Assembly: GCA_963819715.1 (NCBI GenBank)
Contig: CAWFXE010000006.1
Coordinates: 434,001-498,000, forward strand
Direction: 5' to 3'
DNA length: 64,000 nucleotides
From: DASUPK01 sp963819715
GTDB taxonomy: Bacteria > Actinomycetota > Thermoleophilia > Solirubrobacterales > 70-9
The notes beneath the pieces were generated by a model, which saw only the letters and a program-made list of their open reading frames with translations, was not told the origin of the DNA and ran no database searches. A program made the translations under genes and the position numbers. This document shows positions 7,358 to 18,440 of the stretch, piece by piece; position 1 is the first letter of the stretch; every line of letters begins with the position of its first letter.

Positions 7358-8830
7358 GTGAACGAGTCAGAGCGACCGCAGTCCGAGCTGCTCGCCGACC
7401 GGCGGGCGAAGCTGGAGCGCCTCCGCCAGGAGGGCATCGAGCCGTTCCCGCACGTCTTTCCCGACCGGACGGAGATCGCCGCGGTCCGCGAGTCGCATGA
7501 GTCGATCGAGCCGGGCGAGGAGACCGACCACCGCTATCGAGTGGCGGGCAGGCTCACCGCGCGGCGGGGGCACGGCAAGGCGGCCTTCCTCGACCTGAAG
7601 GACGGGACCGGACAGATCCAGATCCAGGCGCGGGTCGACGAGCTCGGGAGCGACGCCTATGAGGGCCTGCTCTCGCTCGACATCGGCGACATCGTCGGTA
7701 TCGAGGGGAGGGTGTTCGCCTCGAAGCGGGGAGAGCTGTCGATCCGAGCCGACGCATGGGAGCTCCTTTCGAAGAGCCTGCGACCGCCGCCGGAGAAGTT
7801 CCACGGACTGGAGGACGTCGAGACGCGGTACCGTCGCCGGGAGCTCGACCTGATGGCGAACGAGGAGGCCCGCGACCTGGTTCTGAAGAGGGCGCGGACG
7901 ATCGCCGAGGTGAGGCGCTGGTTCGACGAGCGCGGGTTCATCGAGGTCGAGACGCCGGTGCTGCAGCCGCTCTACGGCGGCGCCCTGGCCCGCCCCTTCA
8001 CCACCCATCACAACGCGCTCGATCGCGACCTCTACCTGCGTATCGCCACTGAGCTCTACCTGAAGCGTCTCGTGGTCGGGGGCATCGAGAAGGTCTACGA
8101 GCTCGGCAAGGACTTCCGCAACGAGGGCATCTCGCACAAGCACAACCCCGAGTTCACGATGCTCGAGTGGTACGAGGCCTACGCGGACTACAACGACGTC
8201 GCCACCGAGCTCGAGGGGCTCGTGTCCGGCGTCGCCCAGAAGGTCCTCGGGACCACCGAGATCGAGCGGGAGGGAGAGACGATCGACCTCTCACCGCCCT
8301 GGCGCCGCGTCACTCTGCGCGAGGCGATCAAGGAGGAGACGGGGATCGACGTGATGGCGCACCCGTCCCGCGAGGAGCTCGCCAAGGCCATGGGAAGCGA
8401 GCCCGACCCCGAAGAGGGCTGGGGCAAGCTTGTCGACGGCCTGCTCTCGAAGGAGGTCGAGCCGAAGCTGATCCAGCCGACCTTCATCGTCGACTACCCC
8501 GTCGAGCTCTCCCCGTTCGCCAAGCGCCACCGCACCGACGAGGGCCTGGTCGAGCGCTGGGAGGCATTCGTCGGCGGGATCGAGATCTCCAACGCCTTCA
8601 CAGAGCTCAATGACCCGGACGAGCAGCGGCGCCGCTTCGAGGCCCAGGCCGAGGAGACGGCTCGGGGAGACGAGGAGACCCAGCCCTACGACGAGACCTT
8701 CGTCGAGTCGCTGGAGCAGGGCATGCCTCCGACAGGCGGCGCCGGCCTCGGGATCGACCGGCTGGTGATGATCCTGACCGGGGCGAAGTCGCTGCGCGAG
8801 GTCCTGCTCTTCCCGGCGATGCGGCAGTAG
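7358..8830 (+). CDS. lysS: lysine--tRNA ligase (class II)
   Basis: Charges tRNA-Lys. The 490-aa protein has an N-terminal OB-fold anticodon-binding domain (about 55-155). The class II catalytic core has motif 2 (FRNEGISHKHNPEFTMLEWYEAY, about 250-272) and motif 3 (GLGIDRLVMILT, about 464-475). It starts at GTG 7358; the TAGGCT box 7 nt upstream suggests a leaderless transcript. greA-lysS adjacency is common in actinobacteria. Confidence 0.96.
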   Translation: MNESERPQSELLADRRAKLERLRQEGIEPFPHVFPDRTEIAAVRESHESIEPGEETDHRYRVAGRLTARRGHGKAAFLDLKDGTGQIQIQARVDELGSDAYEGLLSLDIGDIVGIEGRVFASKRGELSIRADAWELLSKSLRPPPEKFHGLEDVETRYRRRELDLMANEEARDLVLKRARTIAEVRRWFDERGFIEVETPVLQPLYGGALARPFTTHHNALDRDLYLRIATELYLKRLVVGGIEKVYELGKDFRNEGISHKHNPEFTMLEWYEAYADYNDVATELEGLVSGVAQKVLGTTEIEREGETIDLSPPWRRVTLREAIKEETGIDVMAHPSREELAKAMGSEPDPEEGWGKLVDGLLSKEVEPKLIQPTFIVDYPVELSPFAKRHRTDEGLVERWEAFVGGIEISNAFTELNDPDEQRRRFEAQAEETARGDEETQPYDETFVESLEQGMPPTGGAGLGIDRLVMILTGAKSLREVLLFPAMRQ

Positions 8831-8871
8831 TAGGCGGGTTGCCGGGACGAAACCGGCGGTGACGACGGGCT

Positions 8872-9371
8872 CTAGCTCTTGGCCGCCTTCGCCTCGGTGT
8901 CCGGCTCCGAGTCGTCCTCGTCCTCGGACTCCTCGTCGTCCTCATCGGAGTCGTCCTCGTCCTCTTCGTCCTCGTCGTCCCCCTCCGAGCCCTCCCCCTC
9001 TTCCTCAGCCGGTTCTTCAGCTTCGGAGTCCTCTTGTCGTCGTCATCTTCGTCGTCCTCACCCTCCTCCGCGTCCGCCTCGGCAGTGGCGGTCGACCCCT
9101 CGCCGTCCGAGAGCCGCCGGATCAACAAGTACCCGCCGATGAACGGCAGCGAGATGAGGGCCAGCGCGGCGAGCATCGCGGGCCAGGCGAGCACCACGCC
9201 GAGGCCGGCGGTGGCGCCGTGCGAACTGGTCACGTGGACCGCCCAGCCGATCCAGGCGAGCAGCAGGATCGCGCCGGCGACGATGGCGATCAGGAGACGC
9301 GGATTCGACCGCGCGCGCTCGACGATGCCTTCCTCGCCGTTCGCGGCACGCAGCTGGTCGAGTGCTCCCAC
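8872..9371 (-). CDS. small membrane protein with acidic tail, frame-disrupted
   Basis: Starts at GTG 9371 (VGALDQLRAANGEEG) with TACCTT 7 nt upstream. Two transmembrane helices follow (LLIAIVAGAILLLAWIGWAV and AWPAMLAALALISLPFIGGYLLI), then a very acidic Asp/Glu tail. Just after EGEDDEDDDD (about 9035-9050) this frame turns Arg/Thr-rich. A -1 shift (one missing base) restores a continuous acidic tail of about 55 residues ending PDTEAKAAKS at the TAG at 8872-8874. The span of 500 nt is one base short of whole codons, so a one-base deletion in the sequence or the gene is likely. Function unknown. Confidence 0.6.
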
Positions 9372-9784
9372 GGGCGGCAAGGTACCGATCCCGATTGCGC
9401 CGCGGAGCGCGCTGGGAACGGGAATGCGGGGCACTAGGGTGCCGGTCTGCGGGCTTCGGCGGAAGTCGTGAACGCGCCCAAACCCGATGCTTGGACCCAT
9501 GGCCCGAGGAGAGCTGATGGTTTCCTTCCCGCACCTTGCAGGGAGTTCCAACCCCGTGCCTGAGCACTGCCTGGCCGGGCACACCCCCTGGCTATACTTT
9601 GGCTTCGCCGTCCCCGACAGAACCGGAGGTCAGATCAAGGAATCGGCAGCCAGGAGCCGATACGGATTAGGCCCCCGGGGAGTCTGCGTTCCCTGAACCT
9701 TCGTACTACTTAACGGACAGTCAACTCAACGACCGCAACTAGACACAACCGGAGCGATTGATAGACCAGAGAGAGACCGACTGA
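9372..9784 (+). promoter_or_regulatory. clpC promoter and 180-nt leader
   Basis: This 413-nt gap holds no gene I can support. TATACT at 9593-9598 is a strong -10, in the context GCTATACTTTGGC, which resembles the greA promoter. The -35 is poor (CTGGCC region, about 9570-9577), suggesting an activator or an alternative sigma factor. The leader carries the hairpin ATCGGC/GCCGAT (about 9643-9662). No CtsR or HAIR operator is evident, so heat-shock control, if present, works differently. Confidence 0.45.
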
Positions 9785-12370
<2,586 letters not shown>

Positions 12371-12376
12371 CGCAGT

Positions 12377-12393
12377 CCCGGCCGACGGCCGGG
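12377..12393 (+). terminator. possible hairpin terminator after clpC
   Basis: CCCGGCC-GAC-GGCCGGG (12377-12393) begins 7 nt after the clpC stop. There is no T-run, so it would be an incomplete intrinsic terminator or an RNA-end stabiliser. Confidence 0.4.
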
Positions 12394-12445
12394 GGGCCAA
12401 GCAGCGCTGAACGGGACATGACGTCCCGCCGGAGGGAGAGGGATC

Positions 12446-14251
12446 TTGAGGAAGCGCCTGCTGCAGCTCAGCTGTCTGGTGTTCGCCCTTGTCCTGCTCG
12501 GAGGCGGGCTGGCCCTCGCGGTCGACGGCGACCTCGCCACGAGCTTCTCCGACGACGGCGTGCTGAGCGCCGACTTCGGTTCCGGCGTCACCATCAGCGA
12601 GCCCTCAGACGGGACGCTCGACTCGAGCGGACGGCTGGTGGTGGTCGGCAAAGCCGACCTGAACATCGGCGTCGCTCGCTTCAACCCGGACGGCAGCTAT
12701 GACTCCAGTTTCGGCGGGGACGGGAGGGTGGCGTTCAACTCCAATCCCAGCGGCAGCGGCGAGGCGCCTCAGGCGGTCGCGATTGACGCCCTCGGCAGAA
12801 TCGTGGTCGTCGGGACCGCCGACAACGATCTGGTTGTCGCCCGCCTCGACGGGACCGATGGATCGCTCGATCCGAGCTTCGACGGGCCGGTGGGCGCTCT
12901 TCCCGGCGACGGTGTCTTCCGCCTTGATGCCTCCCTCTTCGACACTGCCAACGATGTCGCGATCGACGGCTCGGGCACGAACATCCTCATCTCGGCCAAT
13001 CAGAACAACGACACGCCCGCCGTCACCCGGCTGGACGAGAACGGCGTGCCGGATGCGACGTTCGGGAGCGGCGACGGCACGATCCTGGTTCCCTTCGGCA
13101 CCAGCTCGTTCGGCGCTGGGCTCGCCGTGCAGGCGGATGGCAAGATCCTGCTCGCGGGCCGCCAGAACGGCTCGGGTGGGATGGGGCTCGCCAGGATCAA
13201 GGCCGACGGCTCCGGCCTCGACACGGCAGGGTTCAACGTGGCCGGCACCCCCGGCCTCAACGTCACCAGCCCCCCGGCGGGCAAGGCCGAGGCACGGGGC
13301 TTCGATGTCGCGATTGACGCGGCAGGGCGCATCGTCGTCTCGGGCGACGCCAGCGGCGGGGTCAACGGAAACGACCTGGCTCTGGCCCGATTCACCGCGG
13401 CGGGAGTGCTCGACGCGGGGTTCGGATCGGCCGGATATGTGGTCCTACCGATGGCCGACAGCCAGTTTCCGGGCGGGTTCGCCATACAGCCCCCCGACGG
13501 CAAGCTGCTGGTCGCCGGCTCGGGCGAAACGGGGCCCGGCACCAATGTGTTCGACCCCGTCGCGGCCAGGTTCCTGGCCGACGGAACGGCGCTCGACGCG
13601 ACCTTCAGCCCCGACGCACCCGCGGGCGTCGTCACTCCGAGCTTCGGCCACGACGCTCAAGCGAACGCGCTGGCGCTGTCGGACCAAGGCGTGGCGTATC
13701 TGGTCGGGCCCGGGTTCCTGCCGGCGTTCGCGGTGGAGATCGACGTCGCCGCCGTCCAGGCCTTCCCGCCCGAGATTCCCACCGCCCTGACCACCGACCC
13801 GGTCGGGCCGGCTGACGAGAACTCCCCGCTCGTCAAGGGCTCCGTCCCGCCCGGCACCACCAACGTCAATGTCTTCGCAGACCCCGCGTGCTCCGGCACG
13901 CCGCTCGCGACCGGCTCCGGAGACGACTTCGCCGGAGCGGGCATCCCCGTTGCGGTCGCCGACAACACGACCACCACGTTCTACGCGGCGTCGAGCTGGG
14001 CGGGCGGGACGTCGGCTTGCTCGACGTCCTTCGCCACATACACCGAGCTCACCCCGGTCGTCACGCCGCCACCGACCACGACGCCACCGACCACGACGAC
14101 CCCGACCACGACGACCCCGACCACGAACCCGACGCCGAGTCCCGCGGTCTCAACCGGGCAGCGTGCCCTGGCGCTCAAGAAGTGCGCAAAGGTCAGGAAC
14201 AAGACGAAGAAGAAGCGCTGCAAGACGCGGGCGCGGAAGCTTCCGGTCTAG
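12446..14251 (+). CDS. exported delta-60 repeat protein with basic C-terminal tail
   Basis: A 601-aa protein with an N-terminal signal peptide (MRKRLLQLSCLVFALVLLGG, cleavage near ALAVDG). Repeats of about 50-60 residues follow the delta-60 pattern (for example VARFNPDGSYDSSFGGDGRV, ARLDENGVPDATFGSGDGT), predicted to form a beta-propeller-like surface domain. A Thr/Pro-rich linker (about 545-565) leads to a Lys/Arg/Cys tail ending KTRARKLPV. TTG 12446 is the start, behind GGAGGGAGAGG. It is probably secreted or wall-associated; the ligand is unknown. The tail type recurs in other exported proteins here. Confidence 0.8.
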   Translation: MRKRLLQLSCLVFALVLLGGGLALAVDGDLATSFSDDGVLSADFGSGVTISEPSDGTLDSSGRLVVVGKADLNIGVARFNPDGSYDSSFGGDGRVAFNSNPSGSGEAPQAVAIDALGRIVVVGTADNDLVVARLDGTDGSLDPSFDGPVGALPGDGVFRLDASLFDTANDVAIDGSGTNILISANQNNDTPAVTRLDENGVPDATFGSGDGTILVPFGTSSFGAGLAVQADGKILLAGRQNGSGGMGLARIKADGSGLDTAGFNVAGTPGLNVTSPPAGKAEARGFDVAIDAAGRIVVSGDASGGVNGNDLALARFTAAGVLDAGFGSAGYVVLPMADSQFPGGFAIQPPDGKLLVAGSGETGPGTNVFDPVAARFLADGTALDATFSPDAPAGVVTPSFGHDAQANALALSDQGVAYLVGPGFLPAFAVEIDVAAVQAFPPEIPTALTTDPVGPADENSPLVKGSVPPGTTNVNVFADPACSGTPLATGSGDDFAGAGIPVAVADNTTTTFYAASSWAGGTSACSTSFATYTELTPVVTPPPTTTPPTTTTPTTTTPTTNPTPSPAVSTGQRALALKKCAKVRNKTKKKRCKTRARKLPV

Positions 14252-14254
14252 GTG

Positions 14255-16082
14255 TCAGGGTTCCGCGGCGAGCACGGCCTCTGCCGCCTCGACAGCCTGG
14301 TCCACCTGCTGCTCGACCAGCTCTAGCCCCGAGTCCCAGAAGCCGGGATCGGTGAGGTCGACGCCGACGATCGCGCCGAGCTCCTCCGGTGAGCATGAGC
14401 CGCCGGCGCTGAGCATCTCGAGGTAGGCCGGCACGATCTCCTCTCCGCGCTCGGTGTAGAGCCTGTAGACGGAGAGCGCCAGGAGCTGTCCGAAGGCGTA
14501 GGCGTAGACGTAGCCCGGCGTCGCGATGAAGTGGGGGACGTAGGACCACCAGGAGCGGTAGCCGTCGGTGATCTCCACCGAGTCGCCGAGGAGCTCGGAT
14601 TGTGTCTCCGTCCAGAGCTCGCCGAAGCGCTCGACCGCCAGCTCGCCCTCGTCGCGCCTGGCGGTGTGGACCCGGTCCTCGAACTGGTTCATCGCGACCT
14701 GGCGGAAGACCGTGGCGATCTGCCCCTCGACTGCCTCCGCGAGCAGGCTCAGACGGGACTCCGGGGTCGTTGCCTGCTCGAGCAGCCTGCCGAAGGTGAT
14801 CTCCTCCGCGAATACCGACGCCGTCTCCGCGACCGTCAGCGGAGTGTCCTGATGGAAGATGCCCTGCTCCCTGGCCAGCGTCTGATGTAGGCCATGGCCG
14901 AGCTCGTGCGCGAGCGTCATCACGTCCCGGCGCTTGCCCGTGTAGTTGAGCAGCACGTAGGGGTGGACCGACGGGACCGTCGAGGCGCTGAAGGCACCGC
15001 CGCGCTTCACCGGCGTCGGCGGAGCGTCGATCCAGCGCTCCGCGAAGAAGCGCTTGACGACGTCCGCCGCCTGATCCGAGAACGAGGAGAAGGAGTCGAT
15101 CACGAGCTCGCGGCCGGCGTCCCAGGGGACCTCCTCGTCGTCCGAGGTGACCGCGGCCATGCGATCGTAATCGGCGAGGCGGTCGAGCCCGAGCAGCTTC
15201 GCCTTGGTCTGGTACCAGCGCCGCGCCAGGTCGTTGCGTCCCTTCACTGCCTCGACCAGCGCCTGCACGGACTCGTCGGATGCTTCGTTGGAGAGGTTGC
15301 GGGAGGCGAGCCAGTTCGGGTATGAGCGCAGCCGGTCCTCGATCGCCTTCTCCTTTAGCAGCGTGTTGAAGACGTAGGCGCGCGTCCGGAGCCCGGGCTC
15401 GAGCGCGGTCGTGACCGCCTGGGCCGTGGCGCGGCGCACCTCGCGATCCGGGTCGAAGAGCGCGGAGAGCGCAACGTCTAGCGAGACGGGCTCGTCCTGC
15501 CCGTCGAGATCCACGCGGATCGCGGAGGTGAGCTCGTCGAAGAGCCGCGTCCAGGCTGCAGCGGCCGGTAACCGAGAGCTCGGTCGAGATCGTCTCCTCG
15601 GGCTTCGAGAGCAGATGAGGGCGGTAGCGCCGCTCCATGCGCAGGTAGTGGCTGCAGAACTCGATGCCCTCGGTCGCCAGCAGCTCCTCGGCGCGAGCAT
15701 CGGGAACCTGCACCCACTCGAGCTCGAAGAAGAGCAACTTGGTCTGGATCGCGGTGCCGCGCTCGCTCACCATCTGGAGCAGGGCGCCGTTGGCCGGGTC
15801 CTCGGTGTCGGCGGCGAACCGCAGGTGCCCGAAGTTGGCGGCGCGACCGGCGAGCTCCGAGATCTCGGCGAGGCTCTTCATCGCCTGGACCAACCCTGGC
15901 CCGTCGAGCTCCTCGACATGACCCTCGTAGGCGCGGGCGAAGGTCTCGGCCAGCTTGTCGGCGCGGTCGAGCAGCGCGTCGACCGCGGTGCCTGCGTCCT
16001 CGTCCGGGCGCCGCTCGCCGTCGAGCAGGTGGGAGAGGTCCCAGGTGACCTCGTCCAGGGCGGTCGTCGCAGCCTCTGCCAT
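14255..16082 (-). pseudogene. pepF: oligoendopeptidase F (M3 family), one frameshift
   Basis: Zinc metallopeptidase of the PepF type. The N-terminal part starts at ATG 16082 (MAEAATTALDEVTWDLSHLLDG), with TAGCTT at 16091-16096 8 nt upstream. After TELSVTGR (about 15560) the frame is lost; skipping one T restores TGRAAWTRLFDEL and continues to the stop at 14255. The catalytic motif HELGHG is intact (about 14898-14915), as are the downstream family segments. The total is 609 codons after one-base correction, the normal length. Either a recent inactivation or a consensus error; conservation beyond the shift favours error. Confidence 0.85.
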
Positions 16083-16143
16083 CGGGCCCCAAGCTACCCG
16101 GTCGGCTCTGCCGGCAGCGGGAGCCCGACGCTACGGTGTGAGC

Positions 16144-17294
16144 ATGCGAAGCCTCGGCAGAGCGGCGATTGGCAGCTGGAGCGGTGGCCGCTATCTCCAC
16201 TTCGGCGAGCAGGTCGACCCAGAGCGGCTCGAGGCCCTGCTGCGGCCGGGCGAAGGAATCGACACGGTCCTGACCGCCGACGTCTACGGCATGGGCGAGG
16301 CCGACTCGCTCACTCGGCCGGGCTCTCGAAGGGGGTCGCCCGCGACGAGTATTGCCTCGTCGGCGCGGTCGGACACGACTTCTACGAGGGAGAGCGCGAC
16401 GGCCCGAAGGGTTTTCCTCGCTTCACGGATTCGTCGCTGCGAGGTCCCGGCGACTATGCCGGTTACCTGCGCATGGCGGCCGAGCGCAGCCTGGAGCGGC
16501 TCGGCCAGGATCGGTTCGACGTCCTGCTCCTCCACAACCCCGACCGCACCGGCTACGAGAGCGAGGAGGTCTGGAGCGGGATGGCGGCTCTCCGCGACGC
16601 CGGGCTCGCCGGCGCGATCGGTGTGGCGCCCGGGCCGGCCAATGGATTCACGCTCGACCTGATCCGCTGCTTCGAGCGCTTCGGCGAGGAGATCGACTGG
16701 GCGATGATCATCCTCAACCCGCTCGAGCCCTGGCCGGGGGAGCTCAGCCTCGAGGCGGCTGCTCGCCACGACGTCAAGGTGATCACCCGGGTGGTCGACT
16801 ACGGCGGCATCTTCTGGGGCGACGTCACGCCGGAGACGGTGCTGCCCCAGGGCGACCATCGCTCCTTCCGGCCGGAGGGCTGGATCGCGGAGGGCTGCGC
16901 GAAGCTCGACCGGATGCGGCAGATCGCGGAATGGCAAGGCCTCACGCCGATTCAGCTGGCGTGCGCGTGGAACCTCGCGCATGACGCCGTCGAGTGTGTC
17001 GTCCCGACCCTGATCCAGGAGATCGGTCCCGACGCGCGGCCGATCGAGGAAAAGCGCGCCGAGCTGGCGGCGCTTCCGGCGGACAAGGACCTGCCCAAGG
17101 GCGAGGTCGTCAAGGTGAGGAAGATCGGAGACAACACCGGCTGCATGGCGCTCAAGGGAGCCACTCCCGATCACACCGGGGAGGAGCGTCCCGACCGCTG
17201 GCCGGTCACCCCGGAGCTGGCCGAGGTGGCGGGCGAGTGGGGGATCGATCCCGAGCGGGATTTGCGGTATCTGGCGGCAGAGCCCGCCCGTTAA
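16144..17294 (+). pseudogene. aldo/keto reductase family protein, one frameshift
   Basis: Starts at ATG 16144 (MRSLGRAAIGSWSGGRYLHFG), with TACGGT 6 nt upstream. The AKR start pattern and catalytic Asp/Tyr segment (LTADVYGMGEADSL) are followed by loss of frame at about 16310-16335. One missing base restores GVARDEYCLVGAVGHDFYEG and a long conserved region (FDVLLLHNPDRTGYESEEVWSGM, GLAGAIGVAPG, PIQLACAWNL). A GGGGG run near 16336 is a likely indel site. Probably an NADPH-dependent oxidoreductase of unknown substrate. It is divergent from pepF, 61 nt apart. Confidence 0.75.
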
Positions 17295-17303
17295 CCTCAA
17301 ACG

Positions 17304-17319
17304 AGGCGCTTAGGCGCCT
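17304..17319 (+). terminator. small hairpin after the aldo/keto reductase gene
   Basis: AGGCGC-TTAG-GCGCCT begins 10 nt after the stop codon. It has no T-run; a weak terminator or end-stabilising hairpin. Confidence 0.35.
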
Positions 17320-17337
17320 TGGGATCGATCGTCCAAT

Positions 17338-17778
17338 ATGACTGCTGTGCTGACAGCGATCAGGAGAGCTCTCGTCGGCACGGGCTCCACAGCGTTCACG
17401 CTCGTCGGTGCCCTGTTGATCGGCTTCGGCGTGCCGCTCTTCTGGATCTTCGTCGCGTCGCAGTTCTACGGCAAGACCGGGGCCGTCAACGGGCCGGTCG
17501 CCGCCTTCATCGGCACCGGCATCCTCGTGAGCTACTACGGCCTGCTGCTGATCGCCTCTTATGTCCGCGCCCGGCTGCTGCGACGGCAGACGGGCCCGGG
17601 CGGCGGGGGACGGCGCGATCCCTGGAACCGCAGCATGCGGGATACGCCCTACAAGCCGGGTGAGCACCAGACCGACCCAGTGGAGCGGCTCTTCGTCGCC
17701 ACCGCGATCGTCTCGATGATCGCCTTCCTGGTCTGGTTCGCGTTCTTCGCCGGGTCGCCTGTCCCCAACCCCGGCTAG
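17338..17778 (+). CDS. small integral membrane protein, unknown
   Basis: A 146-aa protein with three hydrophobic segments: about 17-43 (TLVGALLIGFGVPLFWIFVASQF), 52-74 (PVAAFIGTGILVSYYGLLLIASYV) and 117-137 (LFVATAIVSMIAFLVWFAFF). A cytoplasmic-looking basic/Gly loop lies between the second and third. No family is recognised. It begins at ATG 17338, and no clear ribosome site is visible. Its stop codon TAG is the first three bases of a repeated structured element (17776-17873). Confidence 0.65.
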   Translation: MTAVLTAIRRALVGTGSTAFTLVGALLIGFGVPLFWIFVASQFYGKTGAVNGPVAAFIGTGILVSYYGLLLIASYVRARLLRRQTGPGGGGRRDPWNRSMRDTPYKPGEHQTDPVERLFVATAIVSMIAFLVWFAFFAGSPVPNPG

Positions 17779-17873
17779 CGGCCACCAGGCCAATCTACTT
17801 TGGAGCGAAGGGCGAAGCCCGAAGCGACTCAGGTTGGTTGGCCGCTCGTGGCCGCGACCTGATGGCGAAGCCG
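17776..17873. repeat. nested-hairpin element, copy 1
   Basis: A 98-nt element starting at the TAG stop of the upstream gene. Outer arms are GCGGCCAC (17778-17785) and GTGGCCGC (17848-17855), middle arms GGCCAA (17788-17793) and TTGGCC (17838-17843), and the inner hairpin GGGC-GAA-GCCC (17810-17820). The right flank CTGATGGCGAAGCCG is shared with copy 2 at 62561-62654. Here that flank is the antisense of the 3' end of the HxlR gene. Confidence 0.7.
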
Positions 17874-18353
17874 TCTCTCCTCTGCCCGCTCCCGCTGGCG
17901 CTTGGTCGCCCCGGGACCGGGACGGGGACGGAGGTCTCGGGGCTTGACCTCCTCGCCGCAGTGGGAGCAGGTCGGAACCATGTGGAAGACGTGGTCGCAG
18001 GTCGCGTGGACGGTCTCCAGGGGCGGGCCCGCGTCGCCGGCCATGTACTTGTCGCCCCAGCGAAGAAAGGCGAGGAGGACCGGGTGCAGGTCAGCGCCCT
18101 TCTTGGTCAGGCGGTACTCGAACCGCTCTGGGTGCTCGCTGTAGCGGCGGCGCTCGACTATCCCCTCTTCGGTCAGGGTCGAGAGACGGGCGCTCAGCAC
18201 GTTCGTGGCCACACCGAGCGCGGACTGGATCTCATCGAAGCGCCTGCTCCCCAGAGAGACCTCGCGCAGGACCAGCAGCGTCCAGCGCTCGCCGAGGACC
18301 GAGAGTGGGCGGGCGATCGAGCAGTTCTGCTTTGCGAAGGCGTCAATTGGCAT
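17829..18353 (-). CDS. HxlR-family transcriptional regulator
   Basis: A winged-helix regulator of the HxlR/MarR-like type: CSIARPLSVLGERWTLLVLREVSLGSRRFDEIQSALGVATNVLSARL is the DNA-binding domain, followed by the wing (RRRYSEHPERFEYRLTKKG). The C-terminus adds a Cys-containing segment (CSHCGEEVKPRDL) that resembles a zinc- or redox-sensing knuckle, then a basic tail. ATG 18353 gives 174 aa; GTG 18371 is an alternative start. It is divergent from an MFS exporter, with a perfect palindrome between them, so it probably represses the exporter and itself. Its last ~10 codons lie inside the repeated element at 17776-17873. Confidence 0.85.
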   Translation of the reverse strand: MPIDAFAKQNCSIARPLSVLGERWTLLVLREVSLGSRRFDEIQSALGVATNVLSARLSTLTEEGIVERRRYSEHPERFEYRLTKKGADLHPVLLAFLRWGDKYMAGDAGPPLETVHATCDHVFHMVPTCSHCGEEVKPRDLRPRPGPGATKRQRERAEERRLRHQVAATSGQPT

Positions 18354-18373
18354 GAGCGTGATTCTAGTCACTC

Positions 18374-18390
18374 ACTTGTCTTTTACAAGT
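18374..18390. promoter_or_regulatory. palindromic operator between HxlR and MFS genes
   Basis: ACTTGT-CTTTT-ACAAGT is a perfect 6-bp-arm palindrome. It overlaps a -35-like TTGTCT (18377-18382), placed 18 nt before TACGGT (18401-18406), the likely -10 of the MFS gene. A dimeric HxlR regulator bound here would block that promoter. Confidence 0.6.
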
Positions 18391-18440
18391 CAGCTTTTGC
18401 TACGGTGCCTTGCGAAAAGCAAGCTACGACGGAGGCGGCA

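Noticed and set aside
9487..9696. A 69-codon frame in the clpC leader
   Set aside because: It covers the strong TATACT promoter and has no ribosome site or recognisable protein features; regulatory DNA explains the stretch better.
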